From positions 1 through 30,723 of the forward strand of contig DATDRF010000039.1 in assembly GCA_035291905.1 (NCBI GenBank): DNA of 30,723 nucleotides, in the 5' to 3' direction. The notes beneath the pieces were generated by a model. That model was not told the origin of the DNA and made no database searches. It saw only the letters and a program-made list of their open reading frames with translations. The stretch is from JACPLA01 sp035291905. GTDB lineage: Bacteria; Bacteroidota; Ignavibacteria; UBA10030. Of this stretch, positions 1 through 7,896 are shown one piece after another; within the stretch, counting starts at the first letter, position 1; every line of letters starts with the position of its first letter. Both the position numbers and the translations under genes were made by a program.

Positions 1-234
1 CCATTGGATCTGTTCGTTCGTTGCGACGATTGTCAGGGATCCGGAAAAACGTTCGGAGAAGTTTCTCACGATCCACTGTACCGACGCAATGTCCCGCGTA
101 GATTCCGGGAGCAACACCAGGGCCCGACGGGCATGAGAGACAGCCTCGGTAAAACGCAGTGCGGGATCGTTCAATTTCCTGAAGTGGAACCGCGAATAGA
201 GCAGTCCCACTTTGAGTCTCAGTCCATTCAGCAT
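1..234 (-). CDS. Partial CDS, N-terminal 78 residues of an unidentified protein
   Basis: An open frame runs without a stop from an ATG at 234 to the left edge, so only the first 78 codons are present. The ATG lies 5 bases after the stop of the upstream beta-barrel gene, which suggests co-transcription. The visible part begins MLNGLRLKVGLLYSRFHFRK and then reads RRALVLLPESTRDIASVQWI, followed by a segment ending SLTIVATNEQ. That alternation of a short hydrophobic strand, a helix and a second strand resembles the first Rossmann-like unit of GT-B glycosyltransferases such as family 9. The resemblance is weak and the family assignment is only a guess. No signal peptide is visible. The rest of the gene lies outside the window. 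Confidence 0.6.
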   Translation of the reverse strand, partial: MLNGLRLKVGLLYSRFHFRKLNDPALRFTEAVSHARRALVLLPESTRDIASVQWIVRNFSERFSGSLTIVATNEQIQW

Positions 235-239
235 GCTTC

Positions 240-920
240 TTACTTGTAGCGCTCTTCGAGAGCTTTGAGCATTCGGGTGATGAAATCCTGATCGAAGAAG
301 TAGTACCGAACACCCAGGGAGATTCGCTGATACGAATCCTTTTTCGATCCGCCGGCGTATCCGTCAAGAATGTCAGAATAGGGGAGCCCCATTTCACCGG
401 CAACGGTAATCGAAAAGAACTCGCTCAAGAAGAAATCAAACCCAACCCCGCCGACAACCGTCCCTTTCATCCGTTTCCCGACCGTAGTAGTGCTGAAGGT
501 TGAGCCGGCGTCTCCGGCGATGGTCGCACGGGAATCAAAGAATATGCCGCTCCCGCCGGCAAAAACAAACGGGTTGAACTCCCCGTTGGGCAATAAGTCG
601 GCTGTGATATACAGGTTTCCAAAAATGAGCGAGGTCTGCATCGAACTTGCAAGGGTCGTCGCACCCGCCTTCAGGGCCTTTGCTTCCAGCAGGCCGAAAC
701 CGAGCGATGAGCGAATGCTGAGGTATTCCACGACGGAATAGCTCAGATCGACACCGCCTCCGATTGACGGCGAGGAAGTCGAAAAGTCCGATTGAAGCAT
801 GAAGTACGAGCCGCTGACTCCCACGCCCAGTTTGTTGGAGCGCATCTGACCCATGGCGACAGCGGAGACCAGGAACAACACTACCACGGTCGTCGATATG
901 CGCAGAACAAGGTTCTTCAT
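240..920 (-). CDS. Outer-membrane beta-barrel protein
   Basis: This is a 226-residue protein with a clear Sec signal peptide: MKNLVLR, then a hydrophobic core, ending around VAMGQ. The mature part alternates short amphipathic strands rich in Gly, Ser and aromatic residues (GVGVSGSYF, GGVDLSYSVVEYLSIRSSLGFG, VVGGVGFDFFLSEFFSITVAGEMG, RISLGVRYYFF). This is the usual look of a small OmpA-like or Opa-like eight-strand barrel. The last strand ends in an aromatic pair but is followed by a charged tail, DQDFITRMLKALEERYK, which is unusual for a barrel C-terminus. The start is well supported: a strong AAGGGAGGGG ribosome binding site lies just upstream of the ATG at 920. It follows ligA by 10 bases. 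The function is not identifiable beyond an outer-membrane location. Confidence 0.8.
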   Translation of the reverse strand: MKNLVLRISTTVVVLFLVSAVAMGQMRSNKLGVGVSGSYFMLQSDFSTSSPSIGGGVDLSYSVVEYLSIRSSLGFGLLEAKALKAGATTLASSMQTSLIFGNLYITADLLPNGEFNPFVFAGGSGIFFDSRATIAGDAGSTFSTTTVGKRMKGTVVGGVGFDFFLSEFFSITVAGEMGLPYSDILDGYAGGSKKDSYQRISLGVRYYFFDQDFITRMLKALEERYK

Positions 921-930
921 AACCCCTCCC

Positions 931-2961
931 TTATTGATTGTTGCGATTCACGAGTTGAAGGAATTCATCCTCTCGAAGTAACGTAACTCCAAGTTTCTTT
1001 GCCTTGTCAAGTTTCGATCCGGCCTCCTCACCCGCGACAACATAGTCGGTGTTGCCGCTTACGGTGGAGGTAACCTTTCCGCCGAGTCGTTCTATCGCCT
1101 CCTTCGCTTCCTCACGCGTCATGGATCTGAGTGTGCCTGTCAGGACGAAGGTCTTGTCTCTCAACGCTCCCGACGTTCTTGCAGGAGCTTTTTGCTCAAA
1201 CTGCAGCCGGGACTTTCTGAGACGCTCCAGAAGCCGGCGGTTATGGGCGTCTGCAAAGAACAACAAAACGCTCTCTGCGATCTGCGGACCGATGCCCTGA
1301 ATCTGATTGAGCTCATCTCTGGTCGCCGCCGTAAGTGCATCCATGGATCGAAAATGACTCGCCAGCAATTGGGCCACACCGAAACCGACGTGCCGAATGC
1401 CTAAAGCAAAAAGAAGTCGTGAAAACGGCCTTTTCTTACTTTCCTCAACGGCCTCCAGGAGATTCTGAACACTCTTCTTCCCCCAGCGATCCAGCCGAAG
1501 GAGTTCCTCCTTCTTCCGGTTCAAATCGTACAGATCTGCGTAGTTCTTAAGATAGCCGAGCGACACAAACTGGTCAACAACTGCTTCGCCCAAACCATCG
1601 ATGTTCATAGCCCCGCGGTGTGCAAAGTGTTCGATACGGGCCTTGACCTGCGCGGGGCACTCCGTGTTTTCGCAGTAGTAGTTTGCCTCGTTTTCGGGCC
1701 GCGTGATCGGCGATCCGCATTCAGGGCAAACCGCAGGCATCCGAAACATCCTGGTGCCCCCCTTGCGCTTCTGTTTGATCACTGCGCTGACTTTTGGGAT
1801 GACATCCCCCCCTTTTTCAACAACCACCACATCGCCGGGCCTGATATCAAGTTCTTTGATATAATCTTCGTTGTGCAGGGTCGCACGGGAGACCGTGGTT
1901 CCGCCAACAAAGACAGGTTCCAACTCGGCAACGGGAGTTATCGTCCCGACCCGCCCCACCTGCAAGAGAATATTCTTCAGAACGGTTTCTTGTTTTCTTG
2001 CCGCAAACTTGAATGCGATCGCCCAGCGGGGACTCTTGGCAATTGCTCCAAGCTGCTCCTGCTGACGGAGGTCATCAACCTTTACAACGACACCGTCAAT
2101 ATCGTAGGGAAGACTGTCGCGGTTGCCCTCCCATTCCCTCCAATATTCAGCAACTTGCTCAATTGTCCTGCAGCGCCGTGTGTGCTCGCTCACAGGGAAT
2201 CCGATTTTCTTCAGAACCGCAAGGTTTTCGTAATGACTCAGAAGATTCCCATTCTCAGAGCGCAGGTAGTACGCGATGAATTTCAGAGGGCGATGCGCCA
2301 CCACCTTTGAGTCCTGCAACTTCAATGTTCCGGCCGACGAGTTCCTCGGATTCACAAAGAGGCGTTCTCCCGTCTTTGCCCGCTCTTTGTTCATTCTCTC
2401 AAAGTCGCTTCTCGTCATGAACACTTCCCCCCGTACTTCAAAGTCTTTCAGGCCTTTCACCTGTGGACGGATAGAAAGGGGGATCGACCGGATCGTTCTG
2501 ATGTTCTGCGTGATATCATCGCCCTGAAATCCGTCACCTCTGGTCGCTCCTCGTGCGATGACTCCGTCGCGGTACAGCAGACTCACCGCCACGCCGTCCA
2601 CTTTCAGCTCACAGACGTACTGATACCCCTCTCCTTTCAGAGCCCCATTCACCCTCCTGTCAAACTCCCGGACCTCTTCTTCGTTGTACGTGTTTGAGAG
2701 GCTCAGCATGGGGACTGAGTGGGAGACCGTTTCGAACTCTTTCGCCGGGGCGCCGCCGACGCGCTGCGTCGGGCTGTCCGGAGTTTTCAGCTCGGGATGG
2801 CGTTCCTCAAGCGACACGAGCTCACGCATGAGCCTGTCGTATTCCTCATCGGAGACGGTCGGCTCAGCCAGCACGTAGTATCGGTAGTCGTGATCGCGCA
2901 ACCGGGTTCGGAGTTCTTCCGCCCGTTTCCGCAAGGTCGCATTGGCACGATCCGTCGACAT
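931..2961 (-). CDS. ligA: NAD-dependent DNA ligase LigA
   Basis: This enzyme seals nicks in duplex DNA using NAD+ during replication and repair. Every expected domain is present. There is an N-terminal Ia domain with the YxYYVLxxPxxSDxEYD motif. The adenylation domain has the catalytic lysine in CELKVDG (about K120) and the RGATRGDG motif. The OB fold is followed by a four-cysteine zinc finger (CPECG to CENTECPAQ), helix-hairpin-helix repeats (GIRHVGFGVAQ, IQGIGPQIAESV) and a C-terminal BRCT domain (LTGTLRSMTREEAKEAIERLGG to TDYVVAGEEAGSKLDKA). The chosen ATG at 2961 gives 676 residues, normal for the family. In-frame TTG codons at 2973 and 2970 could add four residues. It sits 15 bases after the RodZ-like gene, with no clear Shine-Dalgarno sequence, so translation may be coupled. 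Confidence 0.97.
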   Translation of the reverse strand: MSTDRANATLRKRAEELRTRLRDHDYRYYVLAEPTVSDEEYDRLMRELVSLEERHPELKTPDSPTQRVGGAPAKEFETVSHSVPMLSLSNTYNEEEVREFDRRVNGALKGEGYQYVCELKVDGVAVSLLYRDGVIARGATRGDGFQGDDITQNIRTIRSIPLSIRPQVKGLKDFEVRGEVFMTRSDFERMNKERAKTGERLFVNPRNSSAGTLKLQDSKVVAHRPLKFIAYYLRSENGNLLSHYENLAVLKKIGFPVSEHTRRCRTIEQVAEYWREWEGNRDSLPYDIDGVVVKVDDLRQQEQLGAIAKSPRWAIAFKFAARKQETVLKNILLQVGRVGTITPVAELEPVFVGGTTVSRATLHNEDYIKELDIRPGDVVVVEKGGDVIPKVSAVIKQKRKGGTRMFRMPAVCPECGSPITRPENEANYYCENTECPAQVKARIEHFAHRGAMNIDGLGEAVVDQFVSLGYLKNYADLYDLNRKKEELLRLDRWGKKSVQNLLEAVEESKKRPFSRLLFALGIRHVGFGVAQLLASHFRSMDALTAATRDELNQIQGIGPQIAESVLLFFADAHNRRLLERLRKSRLQFEQKAPARTSGALRDKTFVLTGTLRSMTREEAKEAIERLGGKVTSTVSGNTDYVVAGEEAGSKLDKAKKLGVTLLREDEFLQLVNRNNQ

Positions 2962-2976
2962 GTCAAACAACAACTG

Positions 2977-3771
2977 TCATCGCTTGGGAAGATTGGCTTG
3001 GGAGATAAGGATGTTGCGCACCACAGCGCCGCGTTTGCCCAAAGCTCCAAGCTCATGGCCATTGAGAGAGAACGAAGCTCCTCCGGCGTTTCCCATCGTC
3101 AGGGAGAAGGATTCCTTTGCCTTCCAGGAACCTTTTCGGGACGGCGGATAGAGATACTCGAGCGTTTGGCTTCCGTCGAGGGTCACTGTCATCCACACGG
3201 AATCCGTCGTGGTCATCTCCAACGTCAGGCTGTCAACTGTCACCAGCCGACTTACAGAGGGGAGCGTAATGGGCTCCTGCTGTTGAGTCGGCACAGCTGC
3301 CTGGTTTTCCTGAACCACCTTGTCGAAAGGCGTCTCAGCGACATCACCGATGGGCGCAGTATCACCCACTGGACGAGTCAGGTACACGACAAAAATTGCG
3401 ACCACGACAATGATACCGATGAAGACGGCATTCTGGCGTGCAAAGCCAAGGATACGATTCTCTATCGGGAGCGGCTGGCCGGGCCCGGCGCTTTTGACCT
3501 GAACACCCGGACTCTCTGTTTTCTCTGCCTGTTTCGGCTGGCTTAAGGCATCGTATTGCTTCATTGCCTCCTGAACGTTGTATCCAACCGCATCGGCATA
3601 CTCGCGAATGAAAGCCCTCACATAGGTTTGAGGCAGGACGCTGAAGCTTCCTTCCTCCAACGCTTCGAGGAACTTCAAATTGATTCTCGTCGACGCAGAG
3701 ATGTCCATCAGCGAGATCTGCTTGTCGGTACGGGCCTTCTTCAATCCTGCGGCAAATGCTTCGAGCGTCAT
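2977..3771 (-). CDS. RodZ-like HTH and single-pass membrane protein
   Basis: This is a 264-residue protein with the architecture of RodZ. It has a cytoplasmic HTH domain (about residues 5-75, with LKKARTDKQISLMDISASTRI and LPQTYVRAFIREYADAVG), a linker, one transmembrane segment (about 113-132, AVFIGIIVVVAIFVVYL) and a periplasmic C-terminal domain. The C-terminal domain resembles DUF4115, with LEMTTTDSVWMTVTLDGSQ and FSLTMGNAGGASFSLNG. In characterised bacteria RodZ links MreB to the elongasome and affects cell shape. The start is placed at the ATG at 3771 because the HTH begins there. An open frame extends 29 codons upstream but looks non-coding. It is the first gene of the packed minus-strand cluster with ligA. 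The name is withheld because HTH_25/DUF4115 proteins include paralogues of uncertain role. Confidence 0.82.
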   Translation of the reverse strand: MTLEAFAAGLKKARTDKQISLMDISASTRINLKFLEALEEGSFSVLPQTYVRAFIREYADAVGYNVQEAMKQYDALSQPKQAEKTESPGVQVKSAGPGQPLPIENRILGFARQNAVFIGIIVVVAIFVVYLTRPVGDTAPIGDVAETPFDKVVQENQAAVPTQQQEPITLPSVSRLVTVDSLTLEMTTTDSVWMTVTLDGSQTLEYLYPPSRKGSWKAKESFSLTMGNAGGASFSLNGHELGALGKRGAVVRNILISQANLPKR

Positions 3772-3970
3772 GGTTTTCGGAATCGGAGAATTCTTCTGTA
3801 CCTCATGGTACCGATTATTTCGAGCAGTTGCAAGGGAGTGAGGATGCAACGGCTCCACGTGAGCATTTGCGTCCTCGCATTCGGTTGTTTGCTTTGTTTT
3901 TCAACCCTCAGGAGTACACGAGGAACACACCAAGAAAGGAGAACTGCCGGGAGAATCAATGGAGAAATTC
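3772..3970. other. Intergenic region with a degenerate ACACGAGG/AACACACC repeat
   Basis: This 199-base gap separates the end of the hybrid kinase gene from the RodZ-like gene, both on the minus strand. Positions 3916-3940 read as a degenerate run of ACACGAGG, AACACACC and AAGAAAGG units. They resemble the cleaner ACACGAAG units at 9098-9181. No terminator hairpin is evident for the kinase gene. The promoter of the RodZ-ligA operon should lie here, but I cannot pick it out with confidence. Confidence 0.4.
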
Positions 3971-6199
3971 TTATTGCGGCTTACGACGGCTGAGAACTTC
4001 CCGCATTGTTTTGGAAAGTTCTTCCAACTGGTAGGGCTTCTGAAGAAACCCGTCGATCGCTTCTTTGAACGGAGTACCATCGATGCTGGTGTTGCTGTAG
4101 CCGGTCGACACAATCACGCAAACGTCGGGATCCATGTTCTTGATGCGATAGAATGTTTCCTTTCCACCCATCTCCGGCATGTTCATGTCGAGAATGATCA
4201 CATCATACCTGTCGCCTTTTTCGTAGGCCGAGAGCGCTTCAAGGCCGCTTTGAACCACCGCGACATCGTATCCCAGATTCTCGAGCATCCCTCCTATCAC
4301 TTCGCCGACATCGACCTCATCATCAATGACAAGAACCGTTTCTTTTCCGCGTGCGAGCGGCCGCTTTCTCCTCATGCGATGCAGCCCGCTTCCTTCGCCG
4401 AGAAGCGGGAAGCAAAGAGTGAACTCGGACCCTTTGCGCGGTTCGCTCTGAACGGTGATGAACCCGTTATGCGAATTCACCACGCCATAAACAACCGAAA
4501 GCCCCAGTCCTGTCCCTTTTCCCTGATCTTTTGTTGTAAAGAAGGGTTCGAAAATCCGCTGCTGGGTCGCACGTTCCATTCCTGTTCCCTCATCCCGCAC
4601 CGAAACGGCGACAAACTCGCCGGATCTCTGTTCGCCAATGGCGTTGGTCAGTTTTGTATCGACATCGATCCGTTCCGTCGTTATGATGATGGAGCCGCCA
4701 TCGGGCATGGCATCCCGCGCGTTAATGAGGAGGTTGAGAATCGCCTGCTGGATCTGGCCGTCGTCGCCGTTGATCAGGCAAATCTCTTCGTTAAGATTCC
4801 TCCTGACCGTGATCGTTTTGTCAATGCTCCGCTCAAAAAGGTCCAGCGTCTCGTCCACAATATCATTGATGACGATCGCCTTGAACTGGATCGATCCTTT
4901 GCGGGCAAACGTCAGCAGCTGCCGGGTGAGGGCCGCTCCCCGTTTTGCTGCGGTCTCAATAATATCGGCGAACCGGTACCACTGGTCCGATTTCTTCATC
5001 TTGCGCTTCATGATGGCTGTGGATCCGAGGATGGAGGTGAGAATATTGTTGAAATCGTGCGATATCCCGCCCGCCAGGTTCCCAATGCTGTCAATCCGCT
5101 GGGCGTGAAGAATCTTCGCTTCAAGTTTCTTCTTCTCCGTGATATCCCGGGCCACAGCGCGCATCAGGATGGGCTGCCCCTGTTCGTCATAAATGATCGA
5201 TGCATTGAGACTCACGTCCAGCAATGCCCCCTTGCTGTCGACCATTTGCTCTTCCAATCCCTTGATCCCGCGCTTCTGTTCAAAAATCTGTTCCAGTAAT
5301 TTCCTTGCCTGTTCGTGATAGTCCAGCGGGTACAGTTTCAGGATGGAATATCCGACCAGGTCTTCTTTGCGATATCCAAGGAGGTCGGCCTCGGTTCGAT
5401 TGCAGCTCACGATGGTCCCGTCCCTGTTCACAAGATGGTACATGTCGGGCGAATTCTCGAACAGGTCCATGTAACGCTCCTCTGATCGCCTGAGGCGCTC
5501 AAAGAGGGTTGCATTCTCGAGAGCGACGCCGATCTGATTGGCAAACGCCGCGATCAACTCCAGCTGTTTCTCCGTGAGACCATCATTGCTCCTGCCTGCA
5601 ATGATAATGAGGCCTGAGAACGTGTCTTTCATCATGATGGGGACGGAAGCCCACGCACGCACCTTGGGACCGGACGGGAGTTTTTCGGAATCCGGCGATG
5701 AAACACGGGTTACGCGGGGAGCCTGGACCCACGAGAGTGATGTATCATTCACCGACGATCCCGAAGGGAGGATGGCTGCCGGGAGCTCTTCGGTTCCCCG
5801 GGAGGATTTCAGCACAAGCTTGTCTCCTTCCAGGAGATAGATCCACCCATACTCGGCGTTCAACACTCTTTGCACTTCAAGCAACGCATTTTGAAGCAGG
5901 TAGCTTATTTCGAGGGCGCGGTTGACGGCTTCGGCAATCGCGTTGAGGGCAAGCACTTCCTGTTTTTGCTCTTCCAGGAGCCGACCGTAGTTCAAGGTGA
6001 AGTACACGATGAGAAAGCCGAACATTCCGACGGTGATGACGCTGAGGAAGTCATACCATCCGAGTTTGTACCCGGTGAAGACCCGCACGAGGACGATTGT
6101 CACCATGGCGACAACGACGGCAGTTGAGGCAACCATCTGTGCCTGTTCAACCGGCCCCAACGTGGCGCGGAATCTCCTGATATTACGAATGAAGTTCAT
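3971..6199 (-). CDS. Membrane-bound hybrid sensor histidine kinase (GAF-PAS-HisKA-HATPase-REC)
   Basis: This 742-residue kinase has two transmembrane segments near the N-terminus (about 22-41 and 50-70). These are followed by a short coiled stretch, a GAF domain (about 85-235), a PAS domain (about 245-355), a HisKA domain with the phospho-accepting histidine in GGISHDFNN, and a HATPase domain. The HATPase shows the N box NLLINARDAMPDGG, G1 VRDEGTGME and G2 GKGTGLGLSVVYG. A C-terminal receiver carries the acceptor aspartate in VIILDMNMPEMGG. There is almost no periplasmic loop, so the signal is probably sensed in the cytoplasm or membrane. It lies 46 bases after a stand-alone receiver gene in the same direction, and the two probably form one phosphorelay. 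No DNA-binding output domain is present in either protein. Confidence 0.93.
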   Translation of the reverse strand: MNFIRNIRRFRATLGPVEQAQMVASTAVVVAMVTIVLVRVFTGYKLGWYDFLSVITVGMFGFLIVYFTLNYGRLLEEQKQEVLALNAIAEAVNRALEISYLLQNALLEVQRVLNAEYGWIYLLEGDKLVLKSSRGTEELPAAILPSGSSVNDTSLSWVQAPRVTRVSSPDSEKLPSGPKVRAWASVPIMMKDTFSGLIIIAGRSNDGLTEKQLELIAAFANQIGVALENATLFERLRRSEERYMDLFENSPDMYHLVNRDGTIVSCNRTEADLLGYRKEDLVGYSILKLYPLDYHEQARKLLEQIFEQKRGIKGLEEQMVDSKGALLDVSLNASIIYDEQGQPILMRAVARDITEKKKLEAKILHAQRIDSIGNLAGGISHDFNNILTSILGSTAIMKRKMKKSDQWYRFADIIETAAKRGAALTRQLLTFARKGSIQFKAIVINDIVDETLDLFERSIDKTITVRRNLNEEICLINGDDGQIQQAILNLLINARDAMPDGGSIIITTERIDVDTKLTNAIGEQRSGEFVAVSVRDEGTGMERATQQRIFEPFFTTKDQGKGTGLGLSVVYGVVNSHNGFITVQSEPRKGSEFTLCFPLLGEGSGLHRMRRKRPLARGKETVLVIDDEVDVGEVIGGMLENLGYDVAVVQSGLEALSAYEKGDRYDVIILDMNMPEMGGKETFYRIKNMDPDVCVIVSTGYSNTSIDGTPFKEAIDGFLQKPYQLEELSKTMREVLSRRKPQ

Positions 6200-6245
6200 G
6201 GGTCAATGCAGACGTGCTGCCTGTGCTTCGCGGGATGCTGAGGGC

Positions 6246-6620
6246 CTACCTCGGAAGGTACTTCGCCAAGACAGAATTGACTTCCTTTTCGTCGATGGGC
6301 TTCAGAAGATAATCTGCAGCACCCAGTTCACGCGCAACTTTCTTGGCGTGAAAATCGTCCATGGCAGATACAAACACCACGGGCTTGGAAGCCAGCTTGG
6401 GAAGTTTCTTGATATGGTCCAGGAGGTCAAAGCCGTTCATATCCGGCATCCGCACATCCAGCAAAATCAGGTCAGGCTCGTAGCTCTTGAGGGTATTGAG
6501 AGCATCAGCTCCGCTTGCCGCCTCTTTGACGATATACCCCTTTGTCTCGAGCATTTGCTTGAGAACTCTCAGCCAAACCGGCTCATCGTCAACAATCAGG
6601 ATCTGCCTCTGTGGTTTCAT
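6246..6620 (-). CDS. Stand-alone response regulator receiver (REC only)
   Basis: This is a 124-residue single receiver domain without an output domain. The acidic pair is at ILIVDDEP (D11, D12), the phospho-acceptor is D55 in LILLDVRMPDMNG, the switch residue is S85 in VFVSAMDD, and the conserved lysine is K107 in YLLKPIDE. The start at the ATG at 6620 is supported by CCTGAGGAGAGC immediately upstream. A 47-codon in-frame extension upstream contains a hydrophobic stretch but no domain, and is judged non-coding. It is the first gene of a likely two-gene operon with the hybrid kinase, so it probably takes phosphate from that kinase or acts as a phosphate sink or protein-interaction output. Confidence 0.9.
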   Translation of the reverse strand: MKPQRQILIVDDEPVWLRVLKQMLETKGYIVKEAASGADALNTLKSYEPDLILLDVRMPDMNGFDLLDHIKKLPKLASKPVVFVSAMDDFHAKKVARELGAADYLLKPIDEKEVNSVLAKYLPR

Positions 6621-6759
6621 GCTCTCCTCAGGACCAGCTATCATCGCCAAGATACAAACTGCAATGATTGGAAGCAACACCCGCAGAGCATTGCGCTTTT
6701 GTGTTTTGTGCGTCTTTCCGCTACTTTTATGAATATTCCCTACGCAAAAGGACGTTACC

Positions 6760-7890
6760 ATGAACCGATCCCGACGCTCGTTCCTTGCTGCCTCGACGCT
6801 CCTTGCTACTACCGCGCTGGCAGAATCAAAAACGTTTCTGCGTCAAGAAAAAACAAAACGCGCAGCATCCGGCGCTCTCAAACTCCGCTTTCGCCCCTAC
6901 ACTCTTGAATTGAGACACGTCTTCACCCTCGCAACGAGTTCTCGCACGACGACCCCTGTTGTACTCACCGAAATAGAATACGACGGCGTCATCGGCTACG
7001 GCGAAGCCTCAATGCCGCCGTACCTGGGCGAATCGCACGAAACCGCTACGGCGTTTCTTTCCAAACTCGACCTCAGCGGGTATAAGAATCCGTTCGAACT
7101 GGAGACCATTCTGGGGGATATTGACAGGATTGCGCCCGGAAACCCGGCCGCGAAAGCTTCAGTCGACATTGCCCTGCACGATCTGGTTGGAAAACTTGTG
7201 AACCAGCCATGGTACAACATCTGGGGGCTGGACAAAAACCGAACCCCGATGACCTCTTTTACCATCGGAATCGATACCCTGGACATGATCCGCAAGAAGA
7301 CTCTGGAAGCGAAAGAATTCAATGTCTTGAAGGTCAAGCTGGGACGTGAGACCGATAAGGAGATGATCGAGACAATCCGTTCAGTCACGGACAAACCATT
7401 AACGGCCGATGTGAATCAAGGATGGAAGGAGAAGGAATCGGCGCTCGACATGGTTCATTGGCTGAAAGAGAAGGGAGTCCAGTTCGTCGAACAACCTTTT
7501 CCCAAGGACCGTATCGATGATCACGCATGGCTGACAGAGCGAAGTCCGATACCGATCATCGGAGACGAAGCGGTGCAACGACTTGCGGATGTGGTCAAAG
7601 CGAAGGGAGTCTACACCGGCATCAACATCAAGCTGATGAAATCGACAGGCATGCGCGAAGGATATAAGATGATTCTCCTTGCCCGTGCGCTCGGCATGAA
7701 GGTCATGTTGGGGTGCATGACCGAAACATCATGCGCGATCTCAGCGGCATCGCACCTCTCTCCCCTTGTCGATTGGGCCGACCTTGACGGCGCTCTTCTC
7801 ATCAGCAACGATCCTTACGAAGGAACCCGAATCGTGAACGGGAAAGTCACACTCACCGACAGCCCCGGGATCGGCCTTACCAAGGTGTGA
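6760..7890 (+). CDS. Tat-exported L-Ala-D/L-Glu (dipeptide) epimerase, enolase superfamily
   Basis: This is a 376-residue enolase-superfamily protein with the dipeptide-epimerase signature. The N-terminus carries a twin-arginine signal, SRRSFLAAS, followed by a hydrophobic stretch to about residue 21. The barrel has the KxK acid/base pair in VLKVKLG (K191, K193), metal ligands D217 (TADVNQGW), E244 (FVEQPF) and D269 (IIGDEAV), and the second catalytic lysine near K291 (NIKLMKSTG). The DxD motif in DWADLDGALL (D341, D343) binds the dipeptide amino group in characterised Ala-Glu epimerases. The family interconverts L-Ala-D-Glu and L-Ala-L-Glu during murein peptide use. The start is supported by AAAAGGACG upstream. 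It converges, 6 bases apart, on an NlpC/P60 endopeptidase gene that would supply the substrate. Export is unusual for this enzyme, so substrate specificity remains an inference. Confidence 0.9.
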   Translation: MNRSRRSFLAASTLLATTALAESKTFLRQEKTKRAASGALKLRFRPYTLELRHVFTLATSSRTTTPVVLTEIEYDGVIGYGEASMPPYLGESHETATAFLSKLDLSGYKNPFELETILGDIDRIAPGNPAAKASVDIALHDLVGKLVNQPWYNIWGLDKNRTPMTSFTIGIDTLDMIRKKTLEAKEFNVLKVKLGRETDKEMIETIRSVTDKPLTADVNQGWKEKESALDMVHWLKEKGVQFVEQPFPKDRIDDHAWLTERSPIPIIGDEAVQRLADVVKAKGVYTGINIKLMKSTGMREGYKMILLARALGMKVMLGCMTETSCAISAASHLSPLVDWADLDGALLISNDPYEGTRIVNGKVTLTDSPGIGLTKV

Positions 7891-7896
7891 CAGGGC

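Noticed and set aside
4..249. 81-codon plus-strand frame at the left edge
   Set aside because: It lies opposite the open minus-strand frame that continues the operon and fits its spacing.
1618..2310. 230-codon plus-strand frame
   Set aside because: It lies entirely antisense to ligA, which has all the domains of the family. The frame encodes no recognisable domain.
2719..3546. 275-codon plus-strand frame
   Set aside because: It is antisense to the ligA 5' end and the RodZ-like gene and shows no domain. It is a by-product of codon bias on the other strand.
3959..5299. 446-codon plus-strand frame
   Set aside because: It is long, but fully antisense to the hybrid histidine kinase, whose motifs are all intact.
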